64,000 bases of DNA from Colwellia piezophila ATCC BAA-637 (GTDB taxonomy: Bacteria > Pseudomonadota > Gammaproteobacteria > Enterobacterales > Alteromonadaceae), in contig NZ_KB905161.1 in the NCBI RefSeq assembly GCF_000378625.1, positions 496,835-560,834 on the forward strand, given 5' to 3'. The notes beneath the pieces were generated by a model. That model saw only the letters and a list, made by a program, of their open reading frames with translations, had not been told where the DNA came from and searched no databases. The translations under genes and the position numbers were made by a program. Below are positions 46,358 through 55,686 of this stretch, in pieces (within the stretch, counting starts at the first letter, position 1; each line of letters opens with the position of its first letter).

Positions 46358-47041
46358 TTAAAACCCTTGCTGAAAGACAGTTTGAAATGCTTCAGAATAT
46401 TTTTGACCACTTTGACCACCACGATATGCAGACAACCCCTTTATAGCTTCTTCACTGCGAGGATGAGGAAAAGCGCGCATCACATTACGGTAACAAGCTA
46501 GCGCTTCTATTTTTAGGTCTATCTCTTGTGTCACTTCTACATAATGGTTAGGCTTAAAGCTATCACCACTGGCTTCAAAGCCCCAATCCGTCGCCGATTG
46601 TATTTCCATAAAACTTAAAGATTTTAATGGTGGTATATCATCACGGCGCTGATAGTAACGACTTGCCGCCATACAGGCTCTGGCAATTTGTTGATGGTCA
46701 TCATTTAAATCCGCAGGATGATGGGTAAATATACGATTAGGTTTAAATGCTAAAATTTGCTTTTCAATAAATTGAACAACACTTAAATGGTCAACATTGT
46801 TCATTCTAATATTTGGAAAATCACCAAGTACTGGTTCATTAAAACCAACAACTGCATTTGCAGCCATCATATCTTGATAAAGTTCACTATCGGTTGGCCT
46901 TTTATGGCGGACATCTACATTGCCACATAAAATAATTGGCTGAACAATATGCCCTTCTTTTACTAATTTTGCACCAGTTGCACCAAAGCCGAGTATTTCA
47001 TCGTCGGGGTGTGCTACTACAATTAAATTAACTTCTTTCAT
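46358..47041 (-). CDS. PIG-L family deacetylase
   Basis: 227 residues with the metal motif AHPDDE (10-15) and a second metal site in HHPADLNDDHQQI. The LmbE/PIG-L fold removes N-acetyl groups from GlcNAc-type sugars. In this operon it may free an amino group later formylated or acetylated by the neighbouring enzymes. Only a few bases separate it from the genes on both sides. Confidence 0.88.
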   Translation of the reverse strand: MKEVNLIVVAHPDDEILGFGATGAKLVKEGHIVQPIILCGNVDVRHKRPTDSELYQDMMAANAVVGFNEPVLGDFPNIRMNNVDHLSVVQFIEKQILAFKPNRIFTHHPADLNDDHQQIARACMAASRYYQRRDDIPPLKSLSFMEIQSATDWGFEASGDSFKPNHYVEVTQEIDLKIEALACYRNVMRAFPHPRSEEAIKGLSAYRGGQSGQKYSEAFQTVFQQGF

Positions 47042-47045
47042 TTGA

Positions 47046-47999
47046 TTACTTTCTTAACTTAATAAAATGTTTAACGGTTTTATCAATAGAATCATCTACT
47101 GAATACGGGGGTGTCCAGTTTAATAGTGTTTTAGCTTTAGAGATATCAACTTGTAATGAACCAAGTAACCTAGCTGAATATCCCCCTTTTCCTATCAATT
47201 TAAAAAGCAAGCTTATTAATGACATTGGCATAGGAATTAGTGGGGTTTTATTGCTGAAACTTCTATATAGTTTTCTTAATAAGTCACTTGTAGATACGTC
47301 ATTGTCATCATTTACGTAAAATATTTCATTTTTAGCATTCGGATGAGTTAGGCAAACTTCAATCAAGGAAATTAAGTTATCAATAGAGACTAGACTACGC
47401 TTATTAGTAATTGCACCAAACGGTAAAGGAATGGGTTTTGACGCCCAATTCATCATGGTTTCAAAATTAGCTTTTACACCTGGCCCATAAATTAATGTTG
47501 GTCGAATAATAACGACTTCCATTGCAGAATTTTTAGCTAATTCCAGTAATTGTTGTTCCGCTTCATATTTTGATAAGCCATAAGGGTCATCCGGTACATA
47601 TTTGCTATCTTCTGTTAAAGGGGTACCCAGCAGACTACTCTCGCCACCTACTTTAATAGAGCTAATAAATATAAACCTTTTTACTCCAGCATTTGCAGCT
47701 TGCTTTGCTAAATTAATCGTCCCTCTTGTATTAACCTCTCTAAATTCCTCCAGAGGATTAGAAGATTTCTCATCCATTACATGTACTCTCGCGGCACAAT
47801 GTATCACAATATCTTGCTGGGAAAGAACGCTTGACCAATTTGTTTTAGAGTCAATATTTACGATCCCAAAACCTGTGCAACCACTAGGAAGTAACGATAT
47901 ACGTCTCGAGCTTGCTGTTACCGTATAAGAATTATTAATTAATTCTTTTAATAGCGGTTTTCCTAAAAAACCGTTTGCCCCTGTTAATAAAATATTCAT
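47046..47999 (-). CDS. NAD-dependent sugar epimerase/reductase
   Basis: 317 residues of the extended SDR family. TGANGFLGKPL (8-18) binds NAD(P), ISSIKVGGES carries the catalytic Ser/Thr region, YGLSKYEAE the Tyr-Lys pair, and RPTLIYGPGVKANF a substrate motif. Relatives (WbpV/FnlB type) reduce the 4-keto group of UDP-4-keto-6-deoxy-HexNAc, completing the path begun by the large dehydratase. That assignment is by context. Confidence 0.85.
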   Translation of the reverse strand: MNILLTGANGFLGKPLLKELINNSYTVTASSRRISLLPSGCTGFGIVNIDSKTNWSSVLSQQDIVIHCAARVHVMDEKSSNPLEEFREVNTRGTINLAKQAANAGVKRFIFISSIKVGGESSLLGTPLTEDSKYVPDDPYGLSKYEAEQQLLELAKNSAMEVVIIRPTLIYGPGVKANFETMMNWASKPIPLPFGAITNKRSLVSIDNLISLIEVCLTHPNAKNEIFYVNDDNDVSTSDLLRKLYRSFSNKTPLIPMPMSLISLLFKLIGKGGYSARLLGSLQVDISKAKTLLNWTPPYSVDDSIDKTVKHFIKLRK

Positions 48000-48142
48000 G
48001 TACTTTTATTTCCAAAAAAATAAGTAAGGTAGTTGATGGCCTTGAAAGTAGTAAAGAAAACGCTATAGATGCCATTCCATTTCACAATAAGAAACAACCA
48101 AGTTTAAATTTACAAATTTCACTAAATCAAAGGGCAATATTC
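48000..48142. other. Gap inside the polysaccharide operon
   Basis: About 140 bp between epimerase and glycosyltransferase, the longest clean gap in this half of the operon. AT-rich; nothing recognised in it. Confidence 0.4.
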
Positions 48143-49300
48143 TTAAATATTACTTTTGATGATACTTTCTGCCATATTCTTCATTATATTAACCCGAGTA
48201 TATTGCTTGATAAATTCACTTCTATCTGTATTTTTCAACGACAGTTTCCTTAAAGCTAAAAGAGCCCCGTTAGCATCGCTTGGATTAAACACCTCAGCAT
48301 TTCTCACTTCATCAGTTATGAACTTTGCTGCATAACCACTAACACCAGCTAATATGGGTTTACCTGTTGCTGCATATTCAAATATTTTAGAAGGTAGCAC
48401 CTTTTCAAATGCAGGAAAGTCATTTAAGTGTAGAAATAGAATATCTGCATTCATATATTGCTCTGGTAATTTATTCCTTTGCATCGGAGGGAATAAATTA
48501 ACATTATTAATATTTTCTAATGAATTTATTAAAGCAGGTTTACGGCCACCATCACCAATCACATTAATTTCAAAGCCTGCATCTAACTCTTTAGCTAAAC
48601 TAGGTAAAATTGTATGTAAGCCTTGGCTTTCACCAATATTCCCCGCATAAAGAATCATTTGTTTATCAGTTGTATTTTGTTTTAATTTCGACTCTAAACC
48701 TAAAAACTCATCATCAATACCATTAGTGAACCAAGTATATTTTGCTTGTTTGTATTTATGAACAAAGTAACTTTCAAAACCTCTTGAAACCAAATTAATA
48801 TGGGTCGCAGTTTTAAATGTATAGCTTTCAATTAATGAAAGGATTGGCTTTGCGAAAAAGCTAATCTTAGGGTTGAGTACATCTTTTATTGTATCAACAA
48901 ATATATCTCTAATATCTAAATACAAAGGCAACTTTTTCTTTCTTGCTAATCGCGCCCCTAAAAAGGCGGTGAATAACCTAGAGCTAGTCGCAAAAATCAA
49001 ATCGTATTCTTTATCTTTAGTTAGTTTTACTGCTTCAATATAAAACCGTGTAAATGACTTTATTTGATCTAACATACCACTTTTATGTGATGGTAAGTCA
49101 ATACGATTAATTGTCACATTATCAAATTGTTCAAAAGTGTTGGCTGAAGCTGAAAATGAAGCATAACGATTAGGCATAGTTGTTACTATTTGAATTTCTA
49201 CATCATCATGTTTTTTTAACTGTTCAATTAAAGAAGTAGCCCTAAACGAACCTGCACACAAATCTGGCTGGTAATAAAATGATAAAACCAAAATACGCAA
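48143..49300 (-). CDS. Glycosyltransferase family 4
   Basis: 385 residues of GT-B fold. The N-terminal FYYQPDLCAGSFRATSLIEQL resembles WbuB-type aminosugar transferases. The donor site includes LYAGNIGESQGLHTI, FEINVIGDGGRKP and the E-x7-E-like ILFLHLNDFPAFEKVLPSKIFEYAATGKPILAG. Likely adds a HexNAc-type sugar to the lipid-linked chain on the cytosolic face. Acceptor and donor unknown. Confidence 0.88.
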   Translation of the reverse strand: MRILVLSFYYQPDLCAGSFRATSLIEQLKKHDDVEIQIVTTMPNRYASFSASANTFEQFDNVTINRIDLPSHKSGMLDQIKSFTRFYIEAVKLTKDKEYDLIFATSSRLFTAFLGARLARKKKLPLYLDIRDIFVDTIKDVLNPKISFFAKPILSLIESYTFKTATHINLVSRGFESYFVHKYKQAKYTWFTNGIDDEFLGLESKLKQNTTDKQMILYAGNIGESQGLHTILPSLAKELDAGFEINVIGDGGRKPALINSLENINNVNLFPPMQRNKLPEQYMNADILFLHLNDFPAFEKVLPSKIFEYAATGKPILAGVSGYAAKFITDEVRNAEVFNPSDANGALLALRKLSLKNTDRSEFIKQYTRVNIMKNMAESIIKSNI

Positions 49301-49302
49301 AA

Positions 49303-50946
49303 TTAATCCTCTATTATACTAATAACGGTATTTAATTGGTTATCAACTAAATCCATTTTAAGTTGTTTATTATGAATACTGACACCAAACTCAGGATGAT
49401 AAGTCCCGTCTGATATTTGAATACCACTTGTACTATGTACTGTTATCTCAACATTATTTTTAGTCACTAACTTCACCATATGGCCTGTAACTACTTCAAC
49501 CTTAATACTTGGATGAAGATGGAAATATGCACAAGCTTGATTAACACGACCCGTTAACTCATCTTTAATCCGGATTGCATTACTTTTTGTAGTGAAACTT
49601 CGAGAATGAATGACTTTACCTTTTAAACGTTTATAACCATCGTGTTGAGCTTGTAAAAATATCTCATCAACACTTTCATTAACTTTTAATAACTTAGCGT
49701 AAGCTCGACGGGCAACTCTAAAGCCAGACCATACTTCAGAGGAGTCATCTTCATCAACAACTACAGTATTATGAGCAGCAGTTTTACGCTGTCTTAATCG
49801 CTCTTTACTTACACCATATAAAGAGGTACCTGAATTTACAAACACCCGTTCAAGACCGACCGACAGCTCAAAGCTCAAAGTATCGGCGTGAGCATGACCA
49901 GGTAAATAATCAGGACCCACATTAGCGTGATCTATAATTAAGCTATAAACAGATGTAGATATACGGCTATAACCGCTTTCTTTATTAGTAATTAAACTGG
50001 GTAAGCTATCAACTAAATCTAATTTAAGTGAAATAGCATAATCGAAAATTTGGTTAGGCGTTGCAGCTATTCCTATAGCAGAGTCATTAAAAAAGCTTAC
50101 TTCGCCATCAGGATGAATCATAGATTTAAGCCAAACAAGTGCTTTGGTAGCAACTTTGTTCCAGTAGGGTAAACGTTTAAGTAATTTACTATTCTGGCTT
50201 GTATTCGCTAAATCAATTAGTTCAAGTAAATCCCATAACAATATTTCATGATACATAGGAGATAGTTCAAAGTGTGCGCCGTCTGCTAAAAACTGTTCAG
50301 GTACTTCCCTATCCAGTAACTTCAACCCTAAGTCTAGATATTGCTCTGCTTGAGCATTTGAAATAAAACAACCTAAAAAAGTCAGGGCTTTTGCATTAGC
50401 AAAAAGGTGGTTGCCTAATATATGATATTCAAGCTGTTGTGATAAAGCATCGGCTTGTTGTAGCATACTAGCTAGGTATTTCTGCTCAACATTAGCTTTT
50501 CTGCTAAACCACTTAACCCAATTAACAAGCCTCAAAGATAATGGATATGGCTCCCAGCCATTACCATTACATGCAGAGTTGTCATCTATCCACTTATTAA
50601 TGAACTCAACATGTAAATGCTCACGGGCGGAGTAATCATCAGAGTTTAAATCGTCAAAATAATGTAGGTTATACAACCAAAGTTTGTCTTTAGTTGGATC
50701 ATTCCAACTATGTAGAGAATTTAAAGTTCCACTTAAAGACAAAAATTTTACTGTATTTTCACCAAACATACTTTGTTTGTATATAGTAGGACCATACCAA
50801 CGCCAATCATAATTCGAAAGTTTAGTATCAACCTTTTTTACATTGGGCTTTTTAAAACGATAAAGAATGCGAAACCAAAATTGTTCAAACTTCAAGTATT
50901 TCAAAGTATGAAATACTTGAAGTGATTTTACTATTTTAGATTTCAT
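49303..50946 (-). CDS. Heparinase II/III-like protein
   Basis: 547 residues. The N-terminal part is alpha/alpha-toroid-like (LYNLHYFDDLNS.., NGWEPYPLSLRLVNWVKW), and the C-terminal part carries the heparinase II/III beta domain (PGHAHADTLSFELSVGLERVFVNSGTSLYG, RKTAAHNTVVVD). No signal peptide is seen, so it appears cytosolic. Such proteins occur in O-antigen clusters next to the two-domain oxidoreductase, with a role not settled. Start overlaps the oxidoreductase stop by 4 bp. Confidence 0.82.
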   Translation of the reverse strand: MKSKIVKSLQVFHTLKYLKFEQFWFRILYRFKKPNVKKVDTKLSNYDWRWYGPTIYKQSMFGENTVKFLSLSGTLNSLHSWNDPTKDKLWLYNLHYFDDLNSDDYSAREHLHVEFINKWIDDNSACNGNGWEPYPLSLRLVNWVKWFSRKANVEQKYLASMLQQADALSQQLEYHILGNHLFANAKALTFLGCFISNAQAEQYLDLGLKLLDREVPEQFLADGAHFELSPMYHEILLWDLLELIDLANTSQNSKLLKRLPYWNKVATKALVWLKSMIHPDGEVSFFNDSAIGIAATPNQIFDYAISLKLDLVDSLPSLITNKESGYSRISTSVYSLIIDHANVGPDYLPGHAHADTLSFELSVGLERVFVNSGTSLYGVSKERLRQRKTAAHNTVVVDEDDSSEVWSGFRVARRAYAKLLKVNESVDEIFLQAQHDGYKRLKGKVIHSRSFTTKSNAIRIKDELTGRVNQACAYFHLHPSIKVEVVTGHMVKLVTKNNVEITVHSTSGIQISDGTYHPEFGVSIHNKQLKMDLVDNQLNTVISIIED

Positions 50947-53081
50947 TGTTTTCGTAATTGCTCAGCTATATCAATTGATATTCTTGCAACTTCAAAAATT
51001 TCTTCCGCTGAAATGGGGCTTGCCGTACCATTTTTAATTGAATCTAAAAATAACTTAGAACAAAGTTTTTGACCTTTGTCTTGTTTCCAAAGGTTCATTT
51101 TTTTGAATCCTTTCCAGCCAAACCCTTTTAACTTAACAAAATTATCTAACTGCAATACTTTACCCGCTGTAAATACTTCAATGCGTTCTTTAGGAAAACT
51201 AGCCGCACCATTTGCGAAATAATGTATAGTTCCAAACGAACCATCAGCAAAACCTAAAATAATTGCGGCTTTATCTTCTGTGACTTCAACAGTATTTGTA
51301 TCACCCATCCTCCTAGCCTGCACAGACGTAATTTCACTACCAGCTAAGTAACGCATCAAATCAATAAAATGACATGCTTCTCCAATAATACGACCGCCAC
51401 CAACCTCATTATCTTGTGTCCAATGATCTGCAGGTATGCAACCCGCGTTCATTGTCATAATAAATGATTTTGGTTCCTTTATTGGATCAAGTAAAGTTTT
51501 CATTTTTTGGATGTGTGGTGAAAACCTGCGATTAAAACCAACCATTAATTTAGGCGGTTTATCTGCTTCAATGGCTTTTTCATAAGCGGATTTTACCTCT
51601 GCCAGTTCCTCAGAAGTAATTGCTAAAGGTTTTTCTACAAATACATTTTTTCCTGCTTTAAGAGCCTCTTGAACAAAGTAAGCATGGCTATTATGACGAG
51701 TAACTATAGCAATTGTATTAATAGCCTGGTTTTCAATCATGCTTTGTGTATCAGTGGTAGCCTCTGTAAAACCAGCCTTTTCACCATGAATGGCACCATT
51801 AATTCCACCAGAGGTCGAGATACAATGAAGCTTTGCACCTGCTTCTTTAAAAGCGGGAATTAGCACTCGTGATGCATAATTACCTGCACCAATAAAGCCA
51901 ACGACAGGCTCATTACCTTCGTAGTTTGCTACGCTATTAAGTTTTATAGTTGTTTCATGGCGGCTTGCTACATCTGATTCAAATTGTAACAGTATGCCTA
52001 ATGCACTTTTATCAGATGTTAGTAAGTCGTAGGCATCGCTAGCATTCTCAAACTTAAAACGGTGACTAATTAGTGGCTTAACATCAATCTGGCCCCCTGA
52101 CATCATATCTAAAATAGCTTCAAAATTTCGCTGCTGCGTCCAACGAACAAATGCCAGAGGATAATCATTACCTTGTTCTTCATAATTTGAATCATACCGA
52201 CCGGGTCCATAAGAACAAGATACTTGAAAAGTTAATTCTTTTTCATAAAAATCGGCTCGACTTAATTCCAACCCGATAACGCCAACAAGAATAATACGAC
52301 CACGCTTACGACTCATACGCGCAGCTTGTGTCACTGGATCATTAGATTTAGTTGATGCTGTTATAATGACACCATCAACGCCTACGCCACGACTAAATGC
52401 CATACCGACAGCGACAGGGTCTTCTCCTTTACCTGGGTTACAGGTCACGGCACCAAACTGCTTAGCTAAATCAAGTTTTGATTGATCAAAATCAATCGCA
52501 AGCACACGGCAACCTTGCGCCCTAAGCATTTGAACTGTCAATAACCCAATAAGGCCAACACCAGTAACAACAAAGCATTCACCCATGGTAGGTTTAGCTA
52601 AACGAATACCTTGTAAGCCAATACTTGCCACTACGGTAAATGATGCTTCTTCAACACTTACATTGTCAGGGATTTTTGCGACTAAGTTTTTAGCGACTCG
52701 AACGACATCAGCATGAGGCCCATTGGATACTACACGATCACCCACTTTAAAGTAATCGGCCCCCTTACCAACACTCTGCACAGTGCCAACATTGCAATAA
52801 CCTAGAGGTAGTGGCTGTGCTAATTTTGACTTAACTGCTTCAATAGTCGTCATCACACCATCAGTCTGCATTTTCTCTAAAACCATCTTAACCTTATCAG
52901 GTTGGGCTCGCGCTTTATCAATAAAGTTAGCCTTGCCAAAATCAACTAACATGCGCTCAGTACCAGCAGAAATAAGTGTGGTGGCAGTATCTATTACTAA
53001 GTGGCCTTTAGTCGTTTGAGGCGAAGGGGCTTCAACAATACTTGAGCCCCCTTTAGCCATATCTTGTAAAATTTGTTTCAT
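50943..53081 (-). CDS. Two-domain oxidoreductase: zinc ADH fused to Gfo/Idh/MocA
   Basis: 712 residues. The first ~350 are a medium-chain alcohol dehydrogenase (GYCNVGTVQSVGKGADYFKVGDRV; FVVTGVGLIGLLTVQML for NAD). The rest is a Gfo/Idh/MocA dehydrogenase (VVGFIGAGNYASRVLIPAFKEAGA; VFVEKPLAI; GGRIIGEACHFIDLMRYL). Few classic zinc cysteines are visible in the first half. The fusion recurs beside heparinase II/III genes in polysaccharide clusters, suggesting successive oxidation and reduction of one sugar. The product is unknown. Confidence 0.85.
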   Translation of the reverse strand: MKQILQDMAKGGSSIVEAPSPQTTKGHLVIDTATTLISAGTERMLVDFGKANFIDKARAQPDKVKMVLEKMQTDGVMTTIEAVKSKLAQPLPLGYCNVGTVQSVGKGADYFKVGDRVVSNGPHADVVRVAKNLVAKIPDNVSVEEASFTVVASIGLQGIRLAKPTMGECFVVTGVGLIGLLTVQMLRAQGCRVLAIDFDQSKLDLAKQFGAVTCNPGKGEDPVAVGMAFSRGVGVDGVIITASTKSNDPVTQAARMSRKRGRIILVGVIGLELSRADFYEKELTFQVSCSYGPGRYDSNYEEQGNDYPLAFVRWTQQRNFEAILDMMSGGQIDVKPLISHRFKFENASDAYDLLTSDKSALGILLQFESDVASRHETTIKLNSVANYEGNEPVVGFIGAGNYASRVLIPAFKEAGAKLHCISTSGGINGAIHGEKAGFTEATTDTQSMIENQAINTIAIVTRHNSHAYFVQEALKAGKNVFVEKPLAITSEELAEVKSAYEKAIEADKPPKLMVGFNRRFSPHIQKMKTLLDPIKEPKSFIMTMNAGCIPADHWTQDNEVGGGRIIGEACHFIDLMRYLAGSEITSVQARRMGDTNTVEVTEDKAAIILGFADGSFGTIHYFANGAASFPKERIEVFTAGKVLQLDNFVKLKGFGWKGFKKMNLWKQDKGQKLCSKLFLDSIKNGTASPISAEEIFEVARISIDIAEQLRKQ

Positions 53082-53093
53082 TATAAATCCAAT

Positions 53094-53867
53094 TTAATTT
53101 TTTGCTATTTCTCTTATTTTTTGTAACGCTGTTTGCGGCAGGTAGTTTATTAAAACAGCTTTGTATCGCCCTTTAAATACAAAAAGGCTTCCCGCTGAAG
53201 CTCCAATAATCTTAAATTTAGAAACTAATTCTAAAATATCATCTGAGCTACCTGCGCCACCTAAAATGGTTAAGGGCACGCTAGTTATATTACGGATTTT
53301 CTCTGCTAAACTGATATCATAGCCCTTCATAACTCCATCATTATCAATAGAATTAATAATTAACTCACCAATACCTACTTCTTCGAGTTCTTGTATAATA
53401 AGTTCTAACTTTTTCTTGACCTTCTTTTTACCGTTATGGGTATAAACTTCATAATTCCCAAACAAATTTTTCTTAATATCTAAGACGACAACGACACTTT
53501 GTCTACCTATAATGTCAGCCATTTCATTTAAGAGACTTAAGTTTGATAAAGCGGCACTAGAAACAGCGATTTTTTCAACACCAAGTTTTATTATTTTTTG
53601 TGCCTGCTCCGCAGTAGTTACGCCCCCCCCATAACACAATGGCATTCTACTTTCGTTTGCAAGATATTCGATCATTATATAATCAGGTTCTGCCCCATTA
53701 ATGCTTGCATCAATATCAAGAACAATAAGTTCATCAACTTCTTTTTCATTAAAAATTTTAACGGCATTAATAGGGTCCCCTACATACTTAGGGTCTTTAA
53801 ACTTAACTGTTTTAACTAGTCCTTTGTTGTGGATCAACAAGCAAGGAGAAACTCTTGACCTTAACAT
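53094..53867 (-). CDS. HisF-like synthase subunit of the sugar amidation system
   Basis: 257 residues with the HisF barrel (VLDIDASINGAEPDYIMIEYL; PLCYGGGVTTAEQAQKIIKLGVEKIAVSSAAL; TILGGAGSSDDI). It lies next to HisH-like and WbpG-like genes, not a his operon, so it belongs to the amidation trio (HisF2/WbuZ) that delivers ammonia to an amidotransferase. Starts 7 bp inside the HisH gene end. Confidence 0.9.
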   Translation of the reverse strand: MLRSRVSPCLLIHNKGLVKTVKFKDPKYVGDPINAVKIFNEKEVDELIVLDIDASINGAEPDYIMIEYLANESRMPLCYGGGVTTAEQAQKIIKLGVEKIAVSSAALSNLSLLNEMADIIGRQSVVVVLDIKKNLFGNYEVYTHNGKKKVKKKLELIIQELEEVGIGELIINSIDNDGVMKGYDISLAEKIRNITSVPLTILGGAGSSDDILELVSKFKIIGASAGSLFVFKGRYKAVLINYLPQTALQKIREIAKN

Positions 53868-54484
53868 AGCTGCAGCCCCGCAAAATTTTCAAACAAGTTA
53901 ACTCCATTAGAATGGCTTTTTTCTGGATGGAATTGAAAGCCGAAAATATTTCCTTTATTAATTGCGCAATTAAAATTAATACCATAAGTTGTATTAAGTA
54001 ATACATCGTCCATCTCTGCACAATCAAAGTAATATGAGTGTAAAAAATAAAAGCCTTTTTCATTATCAATATTATTCATTATGGGATGCTCCTTAGTAGG
54101 CTCAATCTCATTCCACCCTAAATGAGGGATTTTTGGTTTATGAGTAATACTGTTCACGTCAAAGCGTCGCACTCTTGCATTAAACCACCCTAACCCAGAG
54201 AGTTCACCTTCATCACTTTTATTAGCCATAATCTGCATGCCGACACATACACCTAAGACTGGTATTTTCTTAATTAATATGGCTTTATCCAAGGCCTCAC
54301 GCATACCAGATTCATTTAACTGAGTCATTGCTTCATCAAAAGCACCTACACCGGGTAAGATAATATGAGTTGCTTTACTCAAATCCTCTGGGTTCTTTGC
54401 AAAATAAGAGTCTACTTTTAATTTATTATAAATATTCTTAATCGCTTGAATGTTACCAGAGCCATAGTCGACAATCGCGATCAT
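53861..54484 (-). CDS. HisH-like glutaminase subunit of the sugar amidation system
   Basis: 207 residues, class I glutamine amidotransferase. Nucleophile C80 in LGVCVGMQ; His/Glu in FQFHPEKSH near the end; oxyanion ILPGVGAFDEAM. It releases ammonia from glutamine and passes it through the HisF barrel. 4-bp overlap with the WbpG-like gene, and a 7-bp overlap with hisF, imply tight coupling. Confidence 0.9.
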   Translation of the reverse strand: MIAIVDYGSGNIQAIKNIYNKLKVDSYFAKNPEDLSKATHIILPGVGAFDEAMTQLNESGMREALDKAILIKKIPVLGVCVGMQIMANKSDEGELSGLGWFNARVRRFDVNSITHKPKIPHLGWNEIEPTKEHPIMNNIDNEKGFYFLHSYYFDCAEMDDVLLNTTYGINFNCAINKGNIFGFQFHPEKSHSNGVNLFENFAGLQLC

Positions 54485-55620
54485 CGCTTACCGCCTTTTT
54501 CAAGTCCCAATTTACGCATAACCTTTGCACCCAAATCATATAAATACTGCTGATTTTTATAATCTTTATAGGTTTTATTTGGTGCATCTAAATAACCTTG
54601 TAACTCTTTTGAGCTTATACCTAGTTTATTCGCTATGTAATTAAAATCATCATCGATAGTTTCTGGATCATATGCCGGGGTTTTCAGCCGTTCCAACGCC
54701 TCTTCTCGGGTCATTTGCCCTGTAACAATTAAACTAGAATATTGTACTTTCCTAGTATCGTAGCCAAACTTTTTATAGAGCCAGAACGCCTCATAAAAGC
54801 GAGTAAAACGTGATTCAAAGTGCTTCTGTGCATAACGCTGATAACCGAAATTATCCACAAGAAATTGAGTCGCTTCTTCCTTGTCATAAGGCATAAAGTC
54901 TAATGGTTTATACAACTTAATACCCTTTATATAGGGTAAATAAATTTTATGCCAAAGGATGTTAGTAAGAGGGTAGTTTTTAAGCTTTTTTGTACCAAAT
55001 TTTTTCTGTATATCTTTAATTTGACGAGCGTCAGATTGGAAATACATCCACTCAAGCGGGTTTCTTATACACTCAGTAGAATAATTACCACCCGTTAATA
55101 TATGCTTGATTTTATGTTTTGCTGCGAATTTGTACATTGTGGCAAAGAAAGAATGATCTTGGGGGGTATCTGTATGTGATACTCCGGCTTTGAAAAATGA
55201 AAGTTGCAAATCCTTCATTTCTTCCCAATCAATTACTTCAGTGTAAAGATCTAGTTCTAAACGATCGACAATTTGCTCAATATTATGCACGGCTTGCTGA
55301 GAGTTCCAACCTGCATCAACATGAAAGACTAAAGGCCTTAATCCAAGCTTAACTTTCGCAAGATAAACCAAATATGAACTGTCAATTCCACCACTCATGC
55401 CAATAATACAATCAAAGTCCTTCCCTTTACCCTCTTTTTTTATGTCATCAGCTATTTTTGATATTTCAGCCCAACCTTTATCGTTTGGATTCCAATTTGG
55501 CTCGATATCCTTATAGAATGTATTACAGTGGTCACATACTCCTTTTTCATCAAATTGAATTTTTGAGTCTGTTGTATCCATTACACAATTACTGCAAGTT
55601 TGGTATTTTTTTTCTCTCAT
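54481..55620 (-). CDS. WbpG-like N-acetyl sugar amidotransferase
   Basis: 379 residues. Zinc-type cysteine pairs C9/C12 and C29/C32 (TCSNC, CDHC), then the PP-loop SGGIDSSYL (76-84) that adenylates the acetamido oxygen. With HisH/HisF ammonia it turns an N-acetyl to an acetamidino group, as WbpG does in Pseudomonas O-antigen. The substrate could be a HexNAcA or a nonulosonic precursor; no genes for the latter are seen in the window. Confidence 0.9.
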   Translation of the reverse strand: MREKKYQTCSNCVMDTTDSKIQFDEKGVCDHCNTFYKDIEPNWNPNDKGWAEISKIADDIKKEGKGKDFDCIIGMSGGIDSSYLVYLAKVKLGLRPLVFHVDAGWNSQQAVHNIEQIVDRLELDLYTEVIDWEEMKDLQLSFFKAGVSHTDTPQDHSFFATMYKFAAKHKIKHILTGGNYSTECIRNPLEWMYFQSDARQIKDIQKKFGTKKLKNYPLTNILWHKIYLPYIKGIKLYKPLDFMPYDKEEATQFLVDNFGYQRYAQKHFESRFTRFYEAFWLYKKFGYDTRKVQYSSLIVTGQMTREEALERLKTPAYDPETIDDDFNYIANKLGISSKELQGYLDAPNKTYKDYKNQQYLYDLGAKVMRKLGLEKGGKR

Positions 55621-55686
55621 TTTAATTCCGCTATATAAATTTAAACGATGCTAATTCTCATTGTTTTTTAAAGTGAGATTAGAAAC

